NCBI RefSeq assembly: GCF_021155765.1
Contig: NC_060115.1
Span: forward strand, 10,272,493-10,336,492
DNA: 64,000 nucleotides
Reading direction: 5' to 3'
Source: Diprion similis
Lineage: Eukaryota; Arthropoda; Insecta; Hymenoptera; Diprionidae
The translations under genes and the position numbers were made by a program. Each line of letters begins with the position of its first letter. The first letter of the stretch is position 1. The notes beneath the pieces were generated by a model. The model made no database searches. It saw nothing but the letters and a program-made list of their open reading frames with translations, and had not been told where the DNA came from. Of this stretch, positions 36,834 through 48,702 are shown piece by piece.

Positions 36834-39800
36834 ATGATCACGTGGGTGATGGTCGGGCTGCTTCTGGCTGCGGAAACGACCTGCGGCAGAAACGTCCAAT
36901 CCGGGAATGGAAATGAAGACTTGAAACAAAAGAGCAGCGGTGTGAAGGCGACTACCGCTGATGACGAGGAGATATATCGTACGTGGAGAGTATACATATA
37001 TATATATATACCTATATATGAACATGCATAAAATTTTATAAAATATAAGTATGTATATAAGGGTGGCGCAAAAAAACCGAATATTTTTTTTTTTTTTGAG
37101 TCTCGTATGACCAAATGTTAGTTTTTGACGTTTTAATAGCCCACTCCAAAGGACAGCTCAAAAAAAAAAATTTTAAGAGGTCGCTCAAAATTTTTTTAAA
37201 TTACAAAAATCGTCAAAAATTTAGATTAAAAAAATTATATTTTCAGTATTTTGTTTGATTTTTAATTCATGTCGTGGTGTATTGTTATCGATTCTTTCTT
37301 ACTAAATTAGAGAAAAAAAATTTATGAATTTATAATATGAATATTAAAAAGGTCGCTCGAAAAGATCTAAAGAAATGCACCAAAAAATTGAAAAAAAATT
37401 ATCAGCGACCTTTCAAAATTCAAATTTTGAACTGAAACTTTCGGAAACTTATTTTCTTTTTGTCTATAAAATTATACCGTAACGAGAAAAAAAATTGAAA
37501 AAAAATATCGATTTTTGACGATTTCTGACGTTTTAAAAAATGTGGAGCGACCTCTTAATAAATTTTTTTTTGAACTGTCCTTTGGAGTGGGCTCTTAAAA
37601 AATCAAAAACTAACATTTTGTCACACGAGACTCAAAAAAAAAAAAAAAAAAAATAGTCTTTTTTTTTTGCGCCACCCTAACGTATATGTATAATAGAAGG
37701 TACATATTTATTGTACGCGAGCTCGTGGATTTGTGTCCACGTGACAAGGACGGGTACACCTGAACTCGGTGGTTAAATATCATCACGTAGGCGGCAATTA
37801 TCCGTCGGGCGGTACAAATTCGGGACGGAATTATACCAAGCAATATTAATATCCATACAATCATCATGAATCGGAGATAATTGATTAATTTGATTTCGCT
37901 CCCGCAGCAGCTTCGGTCTCCGCAGCTAAATTCACAAGCCTCGTTGATATAGTTGCGCGAAATTTTAGAACGCGTGAAGCTGATCGTAAATCCCACCAAA
38001 TCAAGGTGAACGACAAAAATATACAGAATAAAGAATGGAAGGTCGAAGAAAAAGTGAAAAAGAAAGAGAGAAAGAGAGGGAGGGGGGACAAAAAAAAAAA
38101 AAAAAAAAGAAGAAACAGTAATGAGAAAACAGAAAAAGAGCAGAAAGTTCGCAATATTCTGCGGGGGCGGACCGAAACAAAAGAGTACCTCCGGGGTATT
38201 TGGTACATTTCGAAACAACTTAATTTACCGGTATTAACTTTCTTTCGCTTCGTTTATACCCCCGGTTTTGCTGCGCCTGCGGAGAACAGCGCTGTTATAC
38301 GGTCCGTTGCAGGGGTTTTTAATTTTTTTTTTTTTTTCAAAAATTATTCACTTTTTTTTTTTTCCTCTTCTCTATATGTACCCTCCTTTTCAAAAAACTT
38401 TCCTCAAATATTTATACCTATATCTATATATATATGTACATACATACTTAGATATAAATGCACGTCAATTAAAATTCCGCGGATTTTTTACTAACCTTTT
38501 TCTGCTACACGCACACACGTTAAGTATATTATTCTGAGAAATGTTTTTTTTTTTTTTTTTTTTTTTTGTCCACGCTCCAAGTGTCACGGTTTCGGATGAC
38601 AAGGAGTAGTCGATGGCGGTTTCATCCCAAGGTTTCTCATATAGGCTTAAATTATTGGTTAATATCCTCGTAGGTGCAATGAACGTATAATAGAATAATA
38701 CAAGCGGGTTGAAGTAATGCGATCGATAGGATTAACGTATCATCTCTGTGGCAGTACAAAATCGTCTACTTGTTCATCTCGTCGAGCTCCGGTAAAGCTC
38801 GGCGACCTACCTGCTCACAAACGAATCATTGCAGCCTCTAGACCTATAGCAGCTGTGTACCGCGGTAATTTTACTTCGTTACCGCTGACGGTATATACAT
38901 ATACATATACATGCATTGTACATATATACCTCAACGTGCATAGACTGCTCGGAATAACATTGTTTAATTTTCTGTTCGTTAACTAGGCCTGACCTGCTAC
39001 ACCTGCGTCAACGTCAGCGACAACCAGGTACGTCTACATAGTGTATATATAACTTCGGAACATCCATCTTGCCTTTGACGGATGAATTTTGTCGATCAAC
39101 GACAGACTCCAAGAATATAGACTGCAATTTTTGTATCGCGAAACCGTTTACTGCAGTTCACGACTTAGAGATAAAGGAAAGAGGATATTTGGTGGAATAT
39201 GGATGTAGATCAAATATATCGAATCTATGTTTCAAGTCCATGCGAGATGATGATATAATTGTCAACTGCACGATTTCAATCGCACTAAAATCTGACAGTG
39301 ATGACCAAATGACGGGAAATTAACGACGAGCAGCAGATTTATACTCGTGGGCGGTTACAAATTATTTAATAAGCGATAGAATCACGGTGATATATATGTA
39401 TATATATATATATATATGTACAATACGTACAGAGCGTGGATATAAGGACACACTTCTTTTTTTCATGACAAAGTGTTATTCATAATGAAAAGGGTTCCCG
39501 GTGGACCCTTTTCGCGATAGATGCTGCAGGGGGATAAAAAATGATACCTGCACGCATCGTCTATATATATATATATATATATATAAGAATAATAATCACT
39601 AGAGATAACGCCGATATTACCTAATGAGCCTTTTGTAACCGAGGCTGCTGCCGCACGACGCGACGACGGTGGGTTGAGAAAATCTGACCTAAAAGTGCTC
39701 GATGTGCTTTTTTTCCTTACTTTTTTCAAAATCTCCTCTCAAAAAAGCTCCCTGCACCGCAGCGCTTTTGTCGGGGATGAAAAAGAAAACAAAACCCAGT

Positions 39801-42773
39801 CCTCAAAGCCCTGCAGGGGCCAAAGGCTCCCCGATCGAACGACCTTTGTAAACTGTAATTCGGATTTCTACCCCACTGCAAGATATACGCATTCGAGTTT
39901 CTCAATTTATTATTAAGGGGTAGTCAAAATTCAGTCTAAAAGGAACGATCAATCTTATCGAATGACCGAAGTTCCATTCGACTCTTGTCTCTCGGACGAA
40001 AAAAATTTATCCTCGAACTCATCGTTAGAACGGTGTGCCCAAGTCCTCAACCACCTGAATAATTCCTTGTACCATACATATAACAAAATTCCAAGGGAAA
40101 TATCAAACAACAGAAGTAGTACGCTTGGAACGACGAATTTTAATGAATTGGACTTGGACTTTTAAAATTTTAGAGTTTCAACTTCTCTGCGGCACGATTT
40201 CAAGTATCCCGAGAAAAAGTTAAGAAATTCTGAGAGCTACTCACGGAGCCAACTTTGAGTAGAATAAACTAGGCGGGGTGGGTTAGAAGTAACGAAAAAA
40301 GAACTTTAAATACCCAATAAATTTCTACGACAATCACGTGGTTAGAATTTTGTAGTATAATTAATATGTCTGTTGCGGAAAATCGGCTGCGAGAACCGAA
40401 ATTTTCTTTTCTAAAATCAGATACGCACGGGGTGAGATATTCTTCGTCGAACTTTCGCGATTTTTACATATCAGACAAATACATCAAGAACACTGTGCGA
40501 AAGAGAAAAATGAAAAATGAAATGGATATGTTAATACGTGTGTGTTTCCGTAATATCGTCTATCTTGCGGCCAAACTATCCCCCCAGCCGGAAGTGACGT
40601 TCCGCGTTCTGCTGTTTTAATCAATAGGAGAACGTAAGAGGGTTGGACGCGGAGCCGCGGAGTTGGAAGCGACCTGGGGGCCGGGGTTGACCTGGGAGCG
40701 ACCTGGAGCTGCGCGATGTCAGGGACGGGGGTGGAATACTATTGTAACCGTATTAAGTCTCGTTGCACGCCGTAAACCACCGAAGAAAATCTCTCACATC
40801 CATCCAATTTGAAGTGATGTATCCTCGGGGTGCAATTTATAATAAATGCATGAATTCCAGGCACCATTGCACCCCGATTTGCATCCTGCACTTTAGATAC
40901 TTCAGATGCTGCCAAGAATGAAGTACAGCGTATTCGCTTGATTTTTGACGGAAAAATTGAGCATTAGGAAGGAAAAGGATAGAGAAAAGCGAAGACCATG
41001 ATTTTTGTTTCGAATGTTATTCCTTCACTGCTCAAATACAATAGTTCAGTAATTTTATGTAACATGAATATGCTCGTGTTGAACACCGCATGTTTAAAAA
41101 ATGTAACTGTTTCATACATTCGAACTAAATTTATGAACTGTTGCCCTGTATCTTCATTTCCTACGATATTTATAGCGTTACATTAACGACACACAATTGC
41201 AATTTAGAAATTATTTCATTTTTTATTCTCTGTAGAGTTCAAGTTTTATGACAAATAAATTGCACTATTGAAGTAGCGTAGAGGAATAAAATGGTTAACA
41301 TTTCGTGGATGGAATTTAAAATGAATGGATGTAAACAACATTGCGATTGAAATATCGGGAAACGACTCAACATTAGAAGCTTCGATCAATAAAAAATTAT
41401 GATTTAATTTTCGCATCTCATCGTTGATCATTAAAACAGATTTCATGGCAGCTTGTGTTCTTAATCGAACCTCTAATGAAACTACGCTATATTATACATA
41501 ATTCTTGGTCGAATTTTGTACATAACAATTCGTACAACGCGTCGCTTGATTTCTAACAGTACTGTACTTAAAACTAACTCCATGCGGCCATACTTAATTT
41601 TGGCGCAAACATTCTTGTAACTACTGGAAGTAAATCGGTGTAATTTCTTCCAATTACAATTACCTCGTTATAACTCAGCGATGCCTCGAGGCTATTATAT
41701 AATACGATCGTAGGGATTGATTAGCGTAGAAGACGCGCTAACTTCGAACCGCGAGAGTTTAGATTACTGCACGTGGCGAGTTTCTTATAATATACGTAAT
41801 GAGCCCGCAAACATAGACTCCGTTTTATCCGTTAACGCGGAATTATACCGGGTGTTGAGGTGAACAACGTAGATTCAAATTTATTTTCCACCATCAGTGA
41901 AGCGTACATCGCGCAGTTTCAAGTTCAGCTCCGGGCGCTTTTTCATCTGATCGCAGTTCTTTGTCTTCTCCTGGTTAGCGGCAGAAACGCATACAGGAAT
42001 CCTCAAGTTTCAATGATTCAGGTTATTGCAAAAGACAGAAAGTAACGGGCGTTTTCCGTAAGAAGTTTAATTTATGGATCAATTATTATTAAGGATAAAT
42101 TGGAATTCCGATCGTCCAGTAGTACGCAAATATTTTTCAAAGATTCAGGTATATATAGTAAGTATTCAAAAATGAATTTATGCTGCTATAAATTGCGACT
42201 CGGTGGGGTGATTGAATAAATTGAATTAGCTAATTCCCTTGTTAAAAGCTTACTCAAATCTGTACATATTTCGAACCAGAATCAGACTGTAAAAAACTTT
42301 GTGCAAAATACCAGAACTAAGAACATTCGTTTTTCCTCAACTAAGGATTGGTTAAGGGGACTATATCGTAAAAGTAAATAAAAATCTAACATCCTGCGAT
42401 CATGCGATTCAGATATTATGAAAAAGAAAATTTTCCAAACAACAAAGATATTATTGATGATTGCAGTTGTGCGTATAATGATCACTAGCTCGATCCCATT
42501 TACGTATACATATATATAAATGTATACAAATAGTAAATTATTCGGTTGTTATGATAAGGGAATAACAAAAACAAACAATAAACATGAAAAGAGAAACAAA
42601 AGAATGTAGGGAAACGAAAATAAAGGACTGCGAACAATGCGAGGGAAAAGAACAACAAGAAAGAAAAGCTCCCCGGTTGTATTATCCCTGAAAAGGGTGG
42701 TACAACGGTCGAGTTGGTACAACGCTGCGATATTACATCACGTATACCTTATAAGCATCTCTCACGTAGCTCT

Positions 42774-42812
<39 letters not shown>

Positions 42813-45324
42813 TCCATGGCCTGGCATAGCATCGAAATATATTCAGATACGTGTATCGTTACCGGTGAATATATCATATAATCCACACAGTTCGCATATG
42901 TTTAAATATTTTTATCTTCGGGTATTTGTGACCAGTTGGAGTCCCTAACAACTATATGCAGGGTGTTTCCAAATAAACACCGCAGTATGTTGGGTTGCCT
43001 ACAGCTAAGGAGAATAAATGTCGGTAAAACAGGCCTACCGAATCATTATCACTTCAGTCAAATCAAGTCAAGTTACACAACCACTTTAACGTGACTCCGA
43101 AACTCGATCATCACTTAACGCTTCAGCGTGGGTCATAAACGACGAAATAACTTCTTGGCTAAATCCAAATCGCACTACCTACCGATAACTCGTATGTACC
43201 GATATTTGTTCACCTCAGTATGGTAGGCAACCAAAAACACTGCGGTGTTAACTCGGAAACACCATGTATATACATTAGGGTGATTCAAAATAAAAAAAAA
43301 ATTTTTTTTTTGCAGAAACAGGCTTAAAAGTTTTATTTAGGTATAAAAGTAAGCCTATAAAAATAAATTTGAGCTCTTAATATTAATATTAAGATGCTCC
43401 TCATCACACATTTCTATTTTACATAAGAATAACACGAAAAAAATGGATTTTGCTCTTTCTGATTTTTATGACTAGCCAACGACGCGTCGTACGGAAAATT
43501 CATAGACATATTTTGGTAGAAAATTGAACGCTCTAGAAAAAAGATCTCTTGTCATTTTTTGATAAATCTACTCTTTCAAAAGTTATCTAGGGTCAAAAAT
43601 GCGACGTTGCATACACTCCAAGGGAACAACGAACTCCTTTGATGCATTATATATACGGATAGGTACAGAAGATGCATTGTGTGCTGTAAAAAGAATTTAA
43701 ACCCTATGCATAGGCTTGGTAATCAGGAATCGATTCCATAGCTTCTGGAATCTCTAGAGAGGATCAAACGAGAAAGAGGGAATAAGAGAAAGAGGCGGTG
43801 GGGGGTGGGGGGGATGGGGAGGGGGGGAGGGGGGGTGGAAGCTTCTTTGACGAGTCTATTTTCATAACTTTTTTGCTTCTTTTCTTATTTTACAGATGTG
43901 CAACGAATGGGCGATAGACACTCCGTGCCCAACGGCGGGCCGGGATTTTTGCCGATCTTTGCACGTTCTCGACAGCCGTGGAAACAGCGTACTGGTAAGG
44001 AGAATTTATCGGTTTTCTCCAGAACTACAACCCTCGAGTTGCTGAGATTTGGCATGCTTCATCTTTTGATCATTACTAGCACACTGAGGTCCTCCAGCCT
44101 CTGAACAGTTTAATGGTTTTCGAGTTAATCAATTAAATTATGTAATATCTTTTTGTACAAAGTCTCGGAAATGTCAGAAAATTTTACTTTCGTAAATGAA
44201 ACTTTGTTCTGATTTTCACTCGGTTTTTAGATTTTTAAAACTCCGGAAAAAAGAGCTATTACGGAATCGTAAGATTTTGATCATTTATTTAATTAGGAGG
44301 TAACTGATCACATGAACTTGAGCTCCACGATTCAAATTATTTGAAAATAATAGATCCAACGTAGGTCGAAGAAATAAGAGGAACTTAAAAATACAATTAG
44401 ACAAAAACGGTAATTTTTCGGCGTACTTAAATGAATTATTTATTCTAAGTCAAGCAAGATCATAACTCGGAGGATAAATTCTTCACGAGAGGCCAAAAAA
44501 AGTTTCCAAACCAATATTCGTATATACAAGCAATTTTTTTCCGGATTCCATTTTACTCCACATTGAATTGATCAGGTTTCATCTCAGAATTACAAAGTCA
44601 AATTTGCATGATCATATAAAACCAAAAACTTGTGAGACCCATTCTCATCGAAGTCACGTAAATTTTCGAAGTTCCCTCACTTATCGTCCATCGAATTGTT
44701 TCCGCTGTTTTGAACTTTAGTCTTTTTAAGGCCGGACCCGTAATCAGTGATCCCGAAAACTTTTTGAAAATTGTTTACTTTTCGGCAGACCCCTGCGTTA
44801 CTGAGCATAAGGTTTTAGCATTTCCGTCTTTTCAGCACTTATCGTTATAGTTCTCAAGATCATGTTTCCCCCCAACGCGTTTGCGCTACGCATCACAGAC
44901 GGTGATTTTTCGATACATACGTGCATAACATTGAAAATTTGATGTAATGACGAACTTGTGTTAAAGGTGAGCAAGAGCTGTGCAACGAGCGACGAGTGCG
45001 GTCCAGCATCGGTGGGATGCGTACCGATCGACACTCAGAAGGTACGAAATAGCGAATTTGTTAAAAAATCGTCGAATCGATCGATCAATAAATTCGGTTA
45101 TTTCGTTCCAGATATGTATTAGCTGCTGTGATGTTAGCTACTGCAACGTCGAGTCACCAACGAACGCGACAAATGCTATTTTCTCAAGGAAGAGACGTAC
45201 GAAATCGAAACCCAAACGTAAACCGCCACGGAATAGCGCCAATGGTAAAACAGGAAGCGGCGTTCCCTCGTGCAGTCCCGTATATCTTATGACCGCGTCA
45301 CTTCTATATGCATATCACTCATGA
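36834..45324 (+). CDS. Ly6/uPAR three-finger protein, GPI-anchored, 5 exons
   Basis: Coding exons are 36834-36978, 38987-39027, 43896-43994, 44967-45041 and 45112-45324. Phases are consistent and give 190 residues. Residues 1-18 (MITWVMVGLLLAAETTCG) form a signal peptide, followed by an acidic/polar linker to about residue 48. The Cys-rich module starts with LTCYTC near 50-55, continues MCNEW, TPCPTAGRDFC, KSCATSDECG and VGCVP, and ends ISCCDVSYCN. That CC-x5-C-N end is the family hallmark. A basic stretch (RKRRTKSKPKRKPPR) follows, then a hydrophobic tail (YLMTASLLYAY) expected to be replaced by a GPI anchor. Insect Ly6 proteins act at the cell surface, for example in channel regulation and septate junctions; which member this is I cannot say. 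Introns 1-3 are 2.0, 4.9 and 1.0 kb. Poly(A) signals follow at 45362 and 45915. Confidence 0.85.
37061..37677. mobile_element. 617 bp long-inverted-repeat element in Ly6 intron 1
   Basis: The terminal inverted repeats are well over 100 bp, starting GGGTGGCGCAAAAAA on the left and ending TTTTTTTGCGCCACCC on the right. Inside them, AGTTTTTGACGTTTTAATAG, CCACTCCAAAGGACAG and AGAGGTCGCTC all recur inverted at the other end. Both ends are flanked by TAA (37058-37060 and 37678-37680), a 3 bp duplication of the TWA type made by PIF/Harbinger transposases. There is no coding capacity. It sits in intron 1 of the Ly6 gene. Confidence 0.8.
39069..39323 (+). pseudogene. Cys-rich open frame in Ly6 intron 2, possible relic exon
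   Basis: This 84-residue frame starts 42 bp after Ly6 exon 2, in a different reading frame. It carries six Cys spaced C-x9-C-x2-C-x23-C-x7-C-x12-C, with the segment GYLVEYGCRSN before the fifth Cys. It has no signal peptide and lacks the CC-x5-CN end. The composition looks more protein-like than other frames nearby. It could be an alternative exon, a decayed duplicate of a Ly6 exon or chance. Confidence 0.2.
40560..40735 (+). promoter_or_regulatory. GC-rich patch with fused ETS and CRE-type motif in Ly6 intron 2
   Basis: A sharply GC-rich segment in an AT-rich intron. CCGGAAGTGACGT (40588-40600) fuses an ETS core (CCGGAAGT) with a CRE half-site (TGACGT). Downstream, GCGACCTGG-like units repeat three times (40668-40714). 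It looks like an internal promoter or enhancer; no transcript start or coding exon is evident. Confidence 0.3.
42781..42806. repeat. TC microsatellite
   Basis: Thirteen TC units in Ly6 intron 2. Confidence 0.85.
42962..43263. mobile_element. 302 bp inverted-repeat element in Ly6 intron 2
   Basis: The terminal inverted repeats are about 41 bp and highly similar. Shared blocks are GGTGTTTCC, AACACCGCAGT and GGTTGCCTAC on the left, with complements at the right end. There is no coding capacity and no clear target-site duplication. It is non-autonomous and lies 11 bp before another repeat (43275). Confidence 0.75.
43275..43605 (+). repeat. dispersed repeat family, copy 3
   Basis: Starts TTAGGGTGATTCAAAATA. 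It is closest to copy 2 in its second half: CATAAGAATAACACG, ACGACGCGTCGTACGG, GAAAATTGAACGCTCT and TCTCTTGTCATTTTTTGATA all recur there. It lies in Ly6 intron 2. Confidence 0.75.
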
Positions 45325-45484
45325 AACGGAAGACGAATATAATTAAATCAATTGAACCGTAAATAAATTAATGAAGATTAACAAGTATATTATATATATA
45401 TATTATACACATAACGATTTCTAATGCCAGTTTAAAAATTAAGTTACACTATGTGAATCAAGGTTACCTTAATCGATTGAAAGA

Positions 45485-45553
<69 letters not shown>

Positions 45554-47818
45554 TAATGATAATGATGATAATTATAATAATAATTCTATGTCTTGGAAGA
45601 ACGCCGAATCAATGAATGTCTATAAGAATTACAAACGAGCGGCAACGACGGAAAGATAAATAGACGAAGGAGAGAAAGAGAGAGAGAGAGCTAGATGAGA
45701 GAAAAACATGCAGATAATTCTTCCGACGAAAATGTAGAATGACAGGGAAAAGAATTCAAATTATTAACAATTAAAAAGAAATGTACCTTACGCTAATTAT
45801 TATACCATTGACTCGCCTACTAAAAAAAAATTTCATTGCTATTATACATGATATATTATATTATAAAGATATAGAGATATTAAAATTGTTACCGCATAAT
45901 GTAAAACTGTTGGTAATAAAATAAAACAGATTATACTTGTAACGCCTTTCACTGTACGTACGTGGGACGATATTCTGCGGCTCTGCTGCAGTCGGCGATA
46001 AACTCAACAGTTAATTTTAAGCTAAGCTAGTTACCAGCTATTACCTATTTTCCCTCATATTTTCCGTTGACGATAAGCGTAAGTTACATCATGCATGGTT
46101 ATGCAGACGTAACGCGAGAATCGTTGTCGATTTGATTTTTCAAAAATGTATTGAAATGGATTTTCTTTCTGACATTCAATAATTAAAAAGTTACAAAATA
46201 CATATCATTTGCAACGGAGTTTGATTGAAGTTTGATTAAGTTGAATGGTATTCTCTGTCCAAAAACGAAAAATTATGAAGAAATCAGTTATTTAGTAATT
46301 CCAATCAATATTTAAACAGAGTAATTCCGATTTTGTAAAATCTGTATCTACCACCGGTGAAAGGAGATTATTTTTTTTTTTGCATCATCCAAGAGTTAGA
46401 TCTAAACATTGCAGAAAAGCATTGCAGAGCCCCTCTTTTACGAAAGCTGACTGGCTTCGTGCAACGTAAACCCGTAATTAAAAAATTTCATAAAAAAGTT
46501 TGTCCCCCTCAACTGTGAAATTCTTGGAAAGCTTCGTCAACAGGTGTGTTCTCGAGTTGTTTATGTTTACATCGCGAAGAATCGTAAGACATACAATCAA
46601 TGTGGACTAAATTATAATTGAAATACCGAAGACACGCCAAAATCATGTCGCCTGCGTTAATTACTTGCTGTTTAAAGAAAAAACTAAGAACTTGAATATG
46701 ATCTTAGTGCGACAAAATTCTGGCTTGGCATAGGTATTAGTTTCGCAGACAATATTTCATCTAAGATACCTGAACGACGCTGTTTTCCCTACTTTTACAC
46801 ATAAAACTTATGAATACCGAAATTTTGTCGTTTTTTTTTAAATCTGTCATTGAATCCAACAACTTTCAATTACAGAGAAAAAAAAATTACGAAACATTTC
46901 GTCTGAGCAATTGAGTGCAACGAATTTCTGTCGTCAGCAAACTGAATCTAAAATTTTCATTCAACAGAATAATAAAACTGAAAGACCTATTTATAGATTA
47001 CACTACACTACACTAGAAACATGAAAAACATCGGCGACTAACTTGGTGAGGATCGCGCAGGGTCAAACTTTGTTTACAAATTTACAATCACGCTCATCGT
47101 CATCACATCAAGAATCGTGGATAGTAAGAAAGCTACATCAATACGAAATTGTAAAACGTACCTTCGAACATATCACAGACGCGTCACTAACGAGGTTATG
47201 TTTTCACAAAAAACCGAAAGTTATTGTATAAATTTTCATACACTTGCGGATGAAATAAAGTTTCTTACCTTCTCAGCATGTTCGGCCAAACATCGGTTGT
47301 TGAGCCACATTCAATCACTTTTAACACACGATTACGAACACACTTTATTAAATAACTGCCGTTCTTGAAGGTTCCGCGATATAACATTTATAACATTTTT
47401 TATACGAACACTTTGAAAACTGTTCACTTCAGGCATGTGGAGCGGGCGGAAAGTAGCGCGTTTCAAGATAATTCGCGGAACCGGACCGACAAGGACTTTC
47501 CGCCCGGCTCGAGCGGGCGCAATGGCATCAGATCGAAGCGAATACAGCGCCTCTTAGCGTTACGAATACGTAGTATCACTTGGTGACATGTCGGTAAAGC
47601 AGTTTGCGACTTGACAAATTTGAACATCGCTTGAGAGTAGAGACGTTAACAACAATAAAACATTGAAATGTGCGGGTCGAATGCGATTTTGTCGCTTTGC
47701 TTGTGCGGCAACCTTCACACTCTTCAAAATCGCCGTCTTTCCGATCCTCAAATTAGCGAAAACATGGATAACATCCAGTTACCGTGTTGGCTCGAATATA
47801 ATGTCGACCCGCAATTTT
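45325..47818. other. Ly6 3' region and gene-free spacer
   Basis: The first 600 bp probably include the Ly6 3' untranslated region, with AATAAA at 45362-45367 (37 bp after the stop) and again at 45915-45920. It carries an ATA microsatellite (45486-45550). From 46000 to 47400 I see only unique AT-rich DNA. A GC-rich patch at 47440-47560 has GGGCGGAAAG and its inverse CTTTCCGCCC 42 bp apart and could be a promoter; no transcript is recognised. Confidence 0.5.
45486..45550. repeat. ATA microsatellite, about 21 units
   Basis: Roughly 65 bases of uninterrupted trinucleotide repeat in the likely Ly6 3' UTR. The poly-Asn frame over it is an artefact. Confidence 0.9.
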
Positions 47819-48469
47819 TTACCTGTGATTCGGAACTTTTTTTCTGGATCTGAATATAAGTTGAATTTCAGAAAACTTTAGCTTTTGCTTCATTTTGCGA
47901 AAATCGCGTTCATTTTTTTCTGATACACCGTATTCTAACGCAGCTTGGCAGTTGTTGGTGTTTTCGGCTTCCCGTACAACTATTAGTTTATAATTCGTAT
48001 CATAACTATGACGAACGTTTTTGTTCACTTGATTTGTCTGTAAACCTCTACACTCGACTCTATCTGCACTCCGTACATTCATTTTCTCAATTATTGCACG
48101 CACGAAAATATCTAACGAACAATTTGTCTGTTCCAACTTCAGACTGATGCTGTGAAAAAATTGAAGTTCGAATTTTCGATTTTCGAGATTATGCGCGCAG
48201 GCGCAGTGCGCGAATATTGAATTGCAAGAATATTTCAATTATCGGTCGATAACGAAATTTTCAGTTGATCAGACAAATCCCCTATAAATCCCGAACATAA
48301 GACGAGTACGGTTTTTGAGGGTAAAGTCGCTCACCAAAAACCTCGATCTATAAGTCGACTATACGTCGGCATTTTCAACTAGACTTAAATTCGACACCAA
48401 AAAGTCGTCTATGTGTCGGAATTTCAAGTCGATTATAAGATGAACTTTAAGTTTCCTTTTTGCCAACTG
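47819..48469 (-). mobile_element. pogo/Tigger-like transposon remnant with N-terminal transposase fragment
   Basis: On the - strand, 48238-47819 encodes a 139-residue open frame. Its centre, SYDTNYKLIVVREAENTNNC followed by AALEYGVSEKNERDFRKMK, matches the expected form of the helix-turn-helix at the N terminus of pogo/Tigger and jerky/Brinker-type proteins: a YD-x-KL-x-VV start, an A-x-YGVSEK turn helix and an R-F-RK-K end. No CENP-B-type second domain or DDE catalytic domain follows, so it is truncated. Upstream in the same orientation, 48250-48460 carries repeated CGAC-TATA motifs and ends CAACTG next to TA on +. Read on -, that is TA then CAGTTGGCAAAAAG, consistent with a pogo-type end. 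The other end was not found. Confidence 0.6.
48191..48213 (+). promoter_or_regulatory. NRF-1-like GC palindromes
   Basis: ATGCGCGCAGGCGCAGTGCG (48191-48210) contains overlapping TGCGC/GCGCA half-sites like the NRF-1 element. It lies about 500 bp before the Nmt start codon but inside the transposon remnant, so a promoter role is uncertain. Confidence 0.25.
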
Positions 48470-48702
48470 TATTGTGTGGGTAATCACTACCAATACCAGT
48501 TTCATTTCTAAATTTCAAAGCAAGCGCGAATCGAAGTCTCGAAATCAGCGCCTAAGAATAGGCAATGACAGATTCGCGCAAGGTGTCGCGTGTGGCGAGA
48601 ATTGAAGGTTGGAAAAGTTGCCGAGCAGTGGCGCCAGGTTCGGGGGAACAATTCCTCAGACTTCACTCTTGCGCAGTGGTCGAATCTGTGATCTATGTTA
48701 AA

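Noticed and set aside
37610-38494. 202-codon (-) and 162-codon (+) frames
   Set aside because: They run through poly-T/poly-A and the end of the Harbinger-type element; Phe/Lys-rich artefacts.
45453-45659. Open frame with a long Asn run
   Set aside because: Direct translation of the ATA microsatellite in the probable Ly6 3' UTR.
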